In this document: piece after piece, positions 46,985 through 56,921 of the stretch
Numbering within the stretch: the stretch's first letter is position 1
How the letters are laid out: every line of letters starts with the position of its first letter
Source of the DNA: Clitopilus passeckerianus
Taxonomy: Eukaryota > Basidiomycota > Agaricomycetes > Agaricales > Entolomataceae
Assembly: GCA_944990035.1 (NCBI GenBank)
Contig: CALYLX010000116.1
Span: forward strand, 186,001 to 250,000
Length of the DNA: 64,000 nt
Direction: 5' to 3'
Translations under genes and position numbers: made by a program
Notes under the pieces: model-generated
Told to the model about the DNA's origin: nothing
Databases searched by the model: none
Seen by the model: only the letters and a program-made list of their open reading frames with translations

Positions 46985-49459
46985 ATGAGCAACACGACTA
47001 TAATACCCAACACCCCATTGCCGACACTTGATCGACTCAAGGCCACCGTCCCCGACGACCTTGACGCAAAGAAAGTCGCAAACGCCTGGTTCGAGGCATT
47101 TTCTGCGTCGGCCGAAGCAAACGATGCCCAACGTTTGGCATCGTTGTTCGTCGAAGAGTCGTTCTGGAGAGACATCCTTGCCCTAACGTGGGAGTTTCGT
47201 ACTTTCATTGGTCTCCCCAAGATCACCAAGTTTTTCGCGGATCGTATTCAATCGGACGGCATCCATGCTAGATCGTTCAAACTTCGTGACGACGCGTACT
47301 TTGGCTTGCAAAGACCCTTCCCCGATGTCGCCTGGATCTCGTTCTTCTTCGATTTTGAAACGGATAGCGGTGTCGCGTCCGGCATTGCGCGTCTTGTCCC
47401 GACTTCCCGCGGTGACTGGAAAGCCCATACCATCTTCACTCATCTCGAAAATTTAAAAGAATACCCAGAAAAGATTGGCCCACTACGCAACTACGATTCG
47501 ACCCATGGTAAATGGGCACAGGAGCGGGCCAAAGAGGTGGAATTCGAGGGAAAGACACCGACGGTGGTCATCGTTGGTGGCGGTCAGAGTGGCTTGGATG
47601 TTGCTGCACGGTTGAAAGCATTGGATATACCGACGCTGGTGGTCGAGAAAAACAAAAGGATTGGGGATAACTGGCGATTCCGTTACGAGGCTCTTTGCCT
47701 TCATGACCCCGTTTGTAAGTGTCGGATGAATTTTTGCTGACAGCGGAAAGGCTAATGGAGATTTATCCTCTAGGGTATGACCATATGCCATATCTCCCGT
47801 AAGCTGGCAGTCATTTTAGGTGGTTGAAAGGCTAACGTGCAGCATCCCAGTTTCCCTTCGACATGGCCAGTCTACGCGCCTGCAAAGAAGGTACTACCTA
47901 AATTTCTTCTACTGTTTGTTTTTGTGTATTCTAACACTGCTTGTTAGCTTGCTAACTGGCTAGAGCACTATGCAGAAGCTCTCGAGTTGAACGTGTGGAC
48001 TGATTCAGACGTCCTCAGTGCTAAGCAAGACGACGCCACCGGTCACTGGGTTGTCACCGTCAAGCGCCCTGACGGCTCCGAGCGGGTCTTGTCTGGTGTT
48101 CATCATGTCGTTTTTGCCACTGGTTTGGGTATCACAAAGGGGAAAGTACCGGATGTTCCGGGATTGGTGAGTCTATATGCGCCAGATCCGAGCGATACTC
48201 ACCCAAACCCCATGATAGGATGTTTTCAAAGGCAAAGCCATCCATTCTCTTCAACATGACAAAGCACTGGACTACGAGGGCAAAAAGGTTGCCGTTGTTG
48301 GTGCTTGCACATCAGGTTCGTGATTCTTTGTTTTCCGGGAAAAACAGTGATCATTGACAGCATCCTTCTCAGCACACGATATTGCTCAGGATTTCTATGA
48401 GCATGGTATAGGTATGCTTGGTTTTTCCTTCAAATAAAGCTTTTTCGCTGATCGCTCACAGATGTCACCATGGTCCAACGTAGTTCTACCTATATCATGT
48501 CCACCAAGAACGGCTGGAAAGTGCTCATGGGTGGTAAGAAAGCTTGCTTCCTATCTTTTGAAGAGGCACTCATATCTGACCGTTCAGGTTTGTACTCTGA
48601 GGACGGCCCACCGACGGACATTGCTGACCGCTTGAACGCCTCTTTCCCTTTGTTCTCTGGGGTTGAGATGAGCCGCCGCGCTCAAGAGGCTATTGCCGAG
48701 CTTGATAGGTTAGTGGTAACGTGATTCCCTCCTTGATCGATACATTAACATGCGTTCAGGGATGTCCTTGCTGGTCTTACCAAGGCAGGCTTCAAACTTA
48801 ATCAGGGCATCCATGGTACAGGATTTGGCCTCCTCGCTTGGTCGAAAGCTGGGGGTTATTACCTAGGTTAGCACGGATGAATCACCCAGAGGTTTCGCGG
48901 TTTTAACTCAGGGGATTCTAGATACTGGCGCTAGCCAGCTCATTGCCGATGGCAAAATCAAATTGAAGAACGGCGCCATTGACCGATTGACGGAAACTGC
49001 CATTAAATTTGAGGATGGCACCGAGCTTCCTGCTGACTTGATCGTCTTCGCTACAGGGTAATTATTCTACTATTTTCACAATTCCTGCTAACGCACCGCT
49101 GCAGGCTCGGTGACTCTAAAGGGCATGTGCACAGAATTTGTGGTGAAGAGATCTCAGCAAAGCATAAGCCTTTGTGGGGTCTCACAGAGGAAGGAGAAAT
49201 CAATGGCGTATGGGGAGACAGTGGGGTAAAGAACTTGTGGTCTATGCTGGGTACGGCTTTGGTAACAGTCACAGCGCCAAACGACTCACGTTCGCTGTGT
49301 TTAGGAAATCTTGCCCTTTGTCGGTTCCACTCCAAGCATATTGCACTGCGTAAGTTGCCATATTTCTAAGATAGAGATATCTTCTGATTCCAGGATATCA
49401 CAGAAATTAAGGCTATTGAAGAAGGCGTTGAACTAAAGAAATACGGCTCCGGGGCATGA
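46985..49459 (+). CDS. NTF2-like/flavin-containing monooxygenase fusion, copy 1
   Basis: The first 240 codons (ATG at 46985) are uninterrupted. Residues about 20-165 form an NTF2/SnoaL-like domain (WFEAFSASAEANDAQRLAS, SFWRDILALTWEFRTF). Then comes the FAD Rossmann motif VVIVGGGQSGLDVAARL and KNKRIGDNWRFRYEALCLHD. Later exons give LPFPSTWPVYAPAKKL, the FMO fingerprint FKGKAIHSLQH, a second Rossmann site VAVVGACTSAHDIAQD, MVQRSSTYIMS, VFATGLGDSKG and a C-terminal exon IKAIEEGVELKKYGSG. The stop is at 49457-49459. About 600 residues. The NADPH-site motif has Cys where the second Gly of GxGxxA/G is usual (the paralogue has GAGTSA). It probably oxygenates a small molecule; the substrate is unknown. 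Tandem with the next gene. Confidence 0.85.
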
Positions 49460-49934
49460 TATGATGGAATCACTATTTCAAGTACCTGGAAGGGTGTAGA
49501 CTCCCGTCAGATAGAGCTGCAACACCAATGAGATTTGCTTCAAGCCGATAAGGCTGGTTGCTAATAGTCGTCAGATGACTCATCCCTCAAACTTTCAGCG
49601 CTCAGCGCTCGCGCAAGTTCGTTTTTACCCAAGTTCCCGGTGCATTCTAAACTCCATTTTGGCAAGCTGACGTCTACTTTTCGGCGCGAATGAGGCCGCT
49701 TCTCACCTCGCAGATCCTTTCCAAGGCCAACGTTGCCCGGCAGCGACGGGAGGCGATAGAACCCAAGCACAAAACAACCTTGCTGCGCATCCCAAGCCCA
49801 CAACGTGTTTCAGGATGCTAGATGGATGCACATAGGCAGCGCCAATGAATACAAGGAAAGCTACCCCCGAAAAATAAAACACCAATATATAAAGGCAATC
49901 AGATTGAGGTATGAAGTCTCCACTTCGAAACACG
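49460..49934. other. Intergenic between the two monooxygenases
   Basis: This contains the 3' flank of copy 1 and the promoter of copy 2, with TATATAAA at 49886-49893. No gene is supported. Confidence 0.5.
49886..49893 (+). promoter_or_regulatory. TATA box of monooxygenase copy 2
   Basis: TATATAAA lies 42 bp before the preferred start at 49935 and only 18 bp before the alternative ATG at 49911. This favours 49935 as the real start. Confidence 0.5.
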
Positions 49935-52441
49935 ATGACCCTCCTTGAAGAATCTGTCTGCAGCATCCCTCTCCCGACTCTTGATCGCCTTGGCGCACAA
50001 ATCCCCGAGAACATTGACGCTAAAACAGTGGCAAAAGAGTGGTTCGAAGCATTCGCCTCGGCCGCAGAAACTGGCGACATCCAGCGTGTCTCGTCGCTAT
50101 TCGTCGAGGAGTCATTCTGGCGAGATTTGCTTGCCTTAACCTGGGATTTCCGCACCTTCGTTGGAATCCAGAAGATCTCTCAATTCTTGTCTGAGCGCTT
50201 GGGTACTGATCAAATCCATGCAAAGGCTTTTAAGCTTCGAGACGACCCTTATCTTGGTCTGCAAAACATCTTCCCCGATCTCGCCTGGATCCAGTTTTTC
50301 TTCGATTTCGAAACTGATATCGGAATCGCCTCCGGTATTGGCAAGCTCGTGCCAGCATCAACGGGTGAATGGAAAGCTCATTCCATCTTTACCAATTTGG
50401 AGGATTTGAAGGAATTCCCTGAAAAGATCGGGGTGCGGAGAGATAATGCCCCGAACCACGGCATGTGGACGGAAGCACGTCAACGGGAATTGGAATTCAA
50501 AGATGCTCCGCCAAAGGTTATCATCATCGGCGGAGGCCAATCAGGGCTCACTGTCGCTGCAAGGTTGAAAACGCTCGAAGTTTCTGCCCTGGTCATCGAC
50601 AAGAATCCAAGAATCGGAGATTGCTGGCGAAACAGATATGATGCGCTCTGCCTTCACGATCCTGTCTGTAAGTGTTCGAGAAACATCCAACTCTTCCAGA
50701 AGTTCTGATGTTTTGGCAGGGTTTGACAATTTGCCCTACATTCCGTAAGTTAGCTCTCGGTCGCTTAGTAGAAGTGGAATTAATCTAGAAAATTCAGTTT
50801 TCCGCCGACTTGGCCTGTCTACAGCCCTGCAAAGAAGGTAGGCGCTCCTCTTTACCTGGCTCTTCCTCTGCTAATGAGATCATTATTAGCTGGCGAACTG
50901 GCTTGAATACTATGCAGAGGCCCTTGAACTGAACGTTTGGACATCATCCCGAGTTACCAACGCTCAACTCGATGAGGGCACCGGAAAATGGACGGTATCT
51001 ATTGAACGTGTGGATGGTTCTTCAACAACTTTTGTCGTGCCCTATGTTATTTTCGCGACTGGATTCGGTAGCGGAAAGGTCGAACTTCCCCACGTCGCTG
51101 GAATGGTGAGTTCCTGGACCCAAATCTACCTCTTGCTACGATTAGAAACTCATGGGAGTGGGCACTAGGATACTTTTAAGGGACAAATACTTCACTCCTT
51201 GCAGCACAAGTCAGCAAAAGACCATCTTGGGAAGAAGGTTGTCGTCATAGGCGCGGGTACTTCAGGTAAGTTGGTCCTTGAACTGTTCACCTGATATGAA
51301 GGCTTATCAGCCGTATCAGCCCATGATATTTGTCAAGAGTACTCCGACTTTGGCGTCGGTATGTTTCCGCATAGGCATATCGACTCAACAGATGATGATC
51401 TTCCTGGCCACAGACGTCACAATGTACCAAAGAAGTTCAACGTATGTCATGACCATCAAGAATGGCTGGAAAGTTCTTTTGGAGAGTACGTTCGCATCAT
51501 CCGTCGCTGCCCTGATAGCGCCAATTAACCACCCATTCACAACAGGCATGTATTCTGAGAATTCTCCGCCCAACGAGATTTCAGACAGGCTTTTCGCAGC
51601 CACACCGCTCCACGTCAGTACTCTTATGAGTAAACGGGCTGTACAGTTCATCGCGCACATGGACAAGTATGACATCTTTCTCAGCGTATGTTTTCGGGTG
51701 CTGATCTGGGGCTGATATGTATAGGGATTTGCTTGAAGGGTTAACGAAAGCTGGCTTTGGGCTGAATACTGGACCAAATGACACTGGATTTGCCCTGCTT
51801 GCCCGGTCACGACTTGGTGGTTATTACTTTGGTGGGTGGAATTAATAATGCCATCTCCCCCGGAGTCTTATGAATTCGAAATACCAGACACTGGCGCAAG
51901 CCAACTGATCGCAGATGGAAAGATCAAACTGAAGAGAGGGAGCCAGATCGAAAGGTTGACAGAAAATGGAATTAAATTTGAAGATGGCGTAGAACTCCCA
52001 GCGGATGTAGTCATCTTTGCCACAGGGTAAGCAAGGAACAAGGAATCTGAGAATGTGTGCTGATGGTTAACGTTTGTTGATACGTAGAATCGGCGATTCA
52101 AAAGCCCCCATCCGTGATATCTGTGGCGAAGACCTGGCTTCTAAATGCAAGCCTATATGGCAATTCAATAAGGAGGGAGAGCTAGGTAGTCCCTGGGCAG
52201 ACTCCGGGGTCAAGGGAATGTGGGTGATGATGGGTGAGTCACCGTATTTTGCCGTTCTCAGGCACAGCTGACAACATTGCGTGTAGGGAGCCTTGGATTC
52301 TGCAGGTTCCACTCAAAGCATGTGGCGCTTCGTGAGTTGTTTGTTGTCCTCATGGGCTTTCGTTGCGCTGACGCAATCACAACTTTTACAGAAATCAAAG
52401 CAATGGAAGAAGGGCTTTTCACTACTCGCTATTCAGGCTGA
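49935..52441 (+). CDS. NTF2-like/flavin-containing monooxygenase fusion, copy 2
   Basis: The start at 49935 (MTLLEESVCSIPLPTLDRL) lines up with the N-terminus of copy 1; an ATG at 49911 would add eight residues. The domain order is the same: NTF2-like WFEAFASAAETGDIQRVSS, FAD motif VIIIGGGQSGLTVAARL, GDCWRNRYDALCLHDPV, fingerprint FKGQILHSLQH, NADPH motif VVVIGAGTSAHDI with both glycines, YQRSSTYVMTIKNGWKVL, IFATGIGDSKA and the C-terminal IKAMEEGLFTTRYSG. The stop is at 52439-52441. Intron positions match copy 1 where they could be read, so the pair arose by tandem duplication. About 600 residues. Predicted cytosolic NADPH-dependent oxygenase; substrate unknown. Confidence 0.85.
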
Positions 52442-52697
52442 TGCACAGTTTCATTATATAACTTGAAATACCACAAATTACATGGCCAAATCACCATACA
52501 CAATACGAATCACAAGTGAATTGGTCTGTTTCCCTCAACCTGAGTAGCGACCAATGAAGTGGCCGCCATTGCCTTTGTTTACGTGCATGAGCACATCGCC
52601 ACTCAAGTATCCCTCACAGAGACCTGTATGGCGCGCTCTATGATGCGCCGTCGTTTGCTCCAGCATAATATCATGTGCTGAAAACTTCCTTCACTCT

Positions 52698-54082
52698 ATG
52701 TTGTCGCCTTCTTCTTACATCGGACCTTCATCTTCATCGCGGTTTCCCATAGCATATAAGGACTTCGCTATTTTTATCGGCCTCGATCTGCTAATTGCAT
52801 GGAGGGACGGAGATCGCACATTCAAAATTCTGTCCGAAAACACTTCAGTCGACCGTCCTGTCGCCGAAGGCCTATTGGACAGTGTACCATCATGCACTCG
52901 GTGATACTGGCCCGTTTTCTGCGAACTTCCGCACCCGCCCCATCGACTCTAATCCACCCGACTCATAAAGTACTCCTACCGTCCCATCTCATAGGTTACT
53001 CATTTGTCGGCGTTTTCAAAAGTAACCCAACTTCAGGAGTGGCGGCTGAATGTCCATCCCAACATTGAAGCTCTAAGATCTGGCCTTGATCAAATTTTCC
53101 GTGTCGCTCTTGAAACCATCTCTGAATCGGAGGGTCTGCTTGGCGCCCAATACATCGAGGCACGGGTGTTGGAGAGCAACATCGGTGCCACGGCGACGTC
53201 AAACATCTGGTTTGTAGGGACAATCTTCTTCTTCCTTCAGGCTTTGAAGACGAACAGTCTTAACAATCAGAGTTATCTAATACCACATTGCTCCAGCGTT
53301 CGACACAGTCCCTTTGTGGATTGACATTCTTGATTCACTCCAACGCATGCGGCACCGCCTTTGTCAACCCTAATAAAGGTCATGATGTTGCAAAGACTTA
53401 CTCCTACTAGTCGCAAGACAGCGTTGACGTTTATCACTCGGTACATCAGTCCTTCCATCCGGCAACCTCGGTGGGGGTATCGACGAGCATTGCACTTTCT
53501 TATATCAGAGGTATTGGAAGCTTTGGATAGCGAAGAGGTTCCAGGAGCCAGTCGAAGTGACGCTCTTTCCATCTCCGATCACATTGGCCACTTTACTGTT
53601 TCTGGCGGGGCTTATTATGCGGAGTCTGCATTCTTACACCGCCTCGCAGCGGGAGCCAAAATCTCTGTGAGAAGTGGAAGACGTGTCCCTCTACAGACCT
53701 CTTATCCAGTCTCGAGCTTGTCTGGAACCTTTGGAATAGAAATGAACGCCTAACCAACAGCGGGACATTATTTGACATGGAAGGTGACCCTGAAGTCATG
53801 GGACAAACCGTCCGGACGATCTGGGAGGCCGCAAAGGTAATAAAGGACTCGGAAAGGGGGATAGGGGAGATGACGGAGTCAGGGAAAGACATAAAGGATT
53901 TCGAGCAAAGGGTTGGTTTGTTCAGGTTCGAATGGCCCTCTCACTTAGCTCGACAGCTCGATTACACGATTGGTGCATGGGAAAGAAACTTTCCTTACTA
54001 TGTTCCTCTTCTACCTTCCACGCCAACGGATTTGATACAGTTGGGCCCACTATCTCACGAAGTTGTCTCTACTCACGCTTAG
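52698..54082 (+). CDS. Unrecognised split gene between the monooxygenase and GST pairs
   Basis: Possible first exon from 52698, MLSPSSYIGPSSSSRFPIAY to GLLDS, then an intron (GTACCA..CTCATAG) and VTHLSAFSKVTQLQEWRLNV, IEALRSGLDQIFRVALETIS and VLESNIGATATSNI. The last block, from about 53740, reads GTLFDMEGDPEVMGQTVRTI, FEQRVGLFRFEWPSHLARQL and YVPLLPSTPTDLIQLG, with stop at 54080-54082. These outer blocks look like real coding sequence. The middle (53270-53740) shows coding-like stretches in different frames, such as AFVNPNKGHDVAKTYS and ESAFLHRLAAGAKISVRSGR. Joining them would need introns of only 30-35 nt. Either the gene has unusual splicing or it is decaying. No family is recognised. Confidence 0.4.
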
Positions 54083-54429
54083 TGAGATTTCATCCATACC
54101 TTTGGGTGTATGTCTTGGTGCTTGTTGTACATATATATATTCACATAACAAATTAACACGGTCAACGCATTTCTGGATTCGCCTCGATGCTAAATGATTT
54201 TTAGTTCGCGAAAAGACCTGCCCTTACATGCCCTCGTGATCAGACGCGTCGTTTGTTGTAGCAGCTCTTTTTGCTAGTATGGCCCAGGCATCTGAAGTTT
54301 CTACTACCACGGAGCACAAACGGCCAGAACTACAGAAGGTAACCGTTCTGCATCTCTACGATGGCAATGTTATAAAACCCTCTTGTGATTACACCCTCAA
54401 TTGAAAGTAGGGGACATTCGCGTTACTCT
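54083..54429. other. Intergenic, convergent
   Basis: Spacer between the unknown plus-strand gene and GST copy 1 (minus). It should hold both 3' ends; nothing else is seen. Confidence 0.4.
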
Positions 54430-55259
54430 TTAGTGGATGCTTTGATACTTCTCCAACCCATCAACGATAGAACCCCACCGACCATCGTTCCAGGTCCTGA
54501 CGTTCTGCCACTCGGTGCTATCTTCGCCGTAGACAAATTTCACCAGCATAACCCAAGACGCAACCACAAAATCTACAAATCCCGGCTCCTTGCCCAGAAG
54601 ATATGGGCCATCATCTTTACCCTTCTCGTACCACGCGTCAACGGCATCAAAGACCCCTGCAACCTTCGCCCAAGCCTCGATGAGGGCTTCTCCAACTGGG
54701 AACATCTCTTCCAGTGTCTTTCCGAAGTATTGTTCTCTTGTTCGGCGAAGATACGGTCGGCTTACTGGGTTCATCCGCTCGGGAATCTTTGGAATAGTCA
54801 CTGGCAGGAGTGCAACAAGTTTGCTCTCAAAGAGGCTGTAAAAGGCATACTGTAAAGCATGCGTGCCATCAGGGAAGAGCTTTGGTGTGTCAGGATACTG
54901 CTTGTCGAGATACTCGGCGATCTGAGCGGAGTCGGAGACCCTTGCACCAGTTGAAGGGTCGAGAATGGCGGGGCAACTGTAGTACGCAACCCCATCCATC
55001 CATACAGAGGACGGGGGTATGTTCAATTGCTTGAAGGTTCCTTCGATATCAGGATATTCAATCCATTCAGTCCTGTATGGGATCCCTTTGTAGTTCAGAG
55101 CGAAGCTAGAGGTGAGGCGTAGGTATGGATAGTTGCCATCTTTCGAGTTGCTGATATATCTTACCGGATTTTCCAGGTATTCGGGGAACAAGCTTTGCCG
55201 GGGATAACGTCGGTATTGCCAGGGATATCGTAGAAGATGATAGGCTGGCTGGTAGACAT
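54430..55259 (-). CDS. Glutathione S-transferase, GSTFuA/Ure2p-like, copy 1
   Basis: Exon 1 (ATG at 55257-55259) encodes PIIFYDIPGNTDVIPGK and CSPNTWKIR. One intron (GTAAGA..CTCTAG) joins it to FALNYKGIPYRTEWIEYPDI. The GST N-terminal fold continues through CPAILDPSTGARVSDSAQIA (the SxxIxxYL region binding glutathione) and EYLDKQYPDTPKLFPDGT. The helical C-terminal domain includes REQYFGKTLEEMFPVGEALI and DGPYLLGKEPGFVDFVVASW, with stop at 54430-54432. About 257 residues. The SPNTWK and EWxEYPDI signatures are those of the basidiomycete GSTs called GSTFuA, some of which bind aromatic wood compounds; that role here is inference. Paralogue and same direction as the next gene, with 299 bp between them. 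Confidence 0.88.
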
Positions 55260-55310
55260 GGTCGAAGTGTGGGAGTGTTTTGCTTGCTCTCACTGTCCCT
55301 ACCAGAGGTG

Positions 55311-55317
55311 ATTTATA
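55311..55317 (-). promoter_or_regulatory. TATA box of GST copy 1
   Basis: TATAAAT on minus, about 52 bp before the start. It is followed by CA, as in the matching element of GST copy 2. Confidence 0.55.
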
Positions 55318-55558
55318 TGTCGTTACCTTCAACCTCGTATGGAAGATTGGTGATGCTGCGGAAAAGCAGGACCCGCGTACTGACTAGTACTGACTGATGA
55401 AACTGCCCGTAGTACTGGGTGCAACTCATAATAGGCCATGTGAGTCTTTATTGGACGATCAGATATGTGAGAGATCGCAGGGTACACAATCCTCTTGTTC
55501 TAGACCTGGCGACAGAATGCTGAGAGCTATTCGTTTCTGGTTGTTTTCGTGCTACTGG

Positions 55559-56389
55559 TCAATAGACACTTTGATACTTCTCGAAACCATCAAGAATGGA
55601 ACGCCATCTGCCGTTGTGCCAACTCCTGACATCCTGCCACTCCGTACTATCTTCCCCCATGACGAACTTAATATAAATGACCCATGCTGCAACCACGAAA
55701 TCAGCGAACCCAGGCTCTTTTCCCGAAAGGTATGGCCCATCGCCCATCCCCTTTTCGTACCACGCGTCGACGGCATCGAATCCCTCCTTGACCTTCGCCC
55801 AAACCTGCACGCGGGCCTCGCCAACGGGATAAAGCTCCTTCATGGTCTTTCCGAAGATCTTCTCCCTTGTCCTGATAAGGTATGGCTGGCTGGCTGGGTT
55901 CATCATCTCGATGCTCTTCGGGATGGTCAGTGGGAATAATGAAAGGCCTATCTTGTCCTCAAAGACGCTGTAAAATGCATGCTGCAAAGCGTGGGTCCCA
56001 TCCGAAAAGAGCCTCGGTGTATCAGGATACTGTTTATCGAGATACTCGGCGATCAGAGCTGATTCAGAGATTCGAGCCCCAGTCGAGGGATCGATGATGG
56101 CGGGGCAGCTGAAGTATCCTGATCCATCACGCCTTGTGGCGGATGGGGGGATATCTAGTTTCTTGAAGGTTCCCTCAATATCGGGGTATTCAACCCATTC
56201 GGTCTTGTAAGGGATTCCCTTGTAGTTCAGAAAGAACCTACAGACAAAGAGTTAGCATAGGCAGCCATCTACGATCTCCAGGAAAGATCTTCACCGAGCT
56301 TTCCATGGGTTTGGGGACCAAGCCTTGCTTGGAATGTGATCGGTATTAGCAGGGATATCGTACAGAATAATTGGATCGGCGTTGGGCAT
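55559..56389 (-). CDS. Glutathione S-transferase, GSTFuA/Ure2p-like, copy 2
   Basis: Exon 1 (ATG at 56387-56389) reads PIILYDIPANTDHIPSKAWS and ends PWKAR. One intron at the same position as in copy 1 joins it to FFLNYKGIPYKTEWVEYPDI. SCPAIIDPSTGARISESALI and EYLDKQYPDTPRLFSDGT follow, then the helical domain with EKIFGKTMKELYPVGEARVQ and DGPYLSGKEPGFADFVVAAW. The stop is at 55559-55561. About 257 residues. Copy 2 has Pro in SPNPWK where copy 1 has Thr, next to the residue that in this class contacts glutathione. Predicted cytosolic conjugating or ligand-binding GST. Confidence 0.88.
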
Positions 56390-56921
56390 AGTTGGGATAT
56401 GAGATGATCTTGCCTGTTCTTGTCTGCATTAGTTGGTCATGATTTATACATATGGTCTTCATCGCTCAGCTGCGGATTTGAATTGAATAATCGAACTGAT
56501 GCTCCCAATGGGCTGACTGAGCAAGCAACTCGTGGTAGCCTGGCTGTGCATTGTTATCTTGGCGGAGGTTGCTTCAGCCAGAGGTGGGTCTAGACGTCCA
56601 AGGTTTGGGGTTCGTACTACTAGCATTCATTTGCTCTGGAGGGCCGGTGTTTCCAAAGATAAAATAACAAGATCCTAGGCATTCCATTTCGATACATAGA
56701 CATAATGAGAATTATAACAATACGTGTGGATGTGGGTGGCGCTGATGTGTGGGGGTATATGATGGTATAATGCGAGACGTGCGGATTGATGAGAGTAGTG
56801 TACGAGAGCAAGACACAAAAGATACAGCAAGACAAAGGAATGGAAGTTCAAGGGAGTGACAATGGTCCGTACGGTCCATGTTTTTGTATCAGGAGTTAAG
56901 CAGCCCAAGAAGGTCCATCAA
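56390..56921. other. Intergenic, GST copy 2 promoter and 3' flank of the Ser/Pro-rich gene
   Basis: The left end is the GST copy 2 promoter. The right part should be the 3' flank of the 56922 gene. No gene is supported; the short minus-strand frames near 56620-56908 are A/T-rich and domainless. Confidence 0.45.
56442..56448 (-). promoter_or_regulatory. TATA box of GST copy 2
   Basis: TATAAAT on minus, about 53 bp before the start, matching the position in GST copy 1. Confidence 0.55.
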
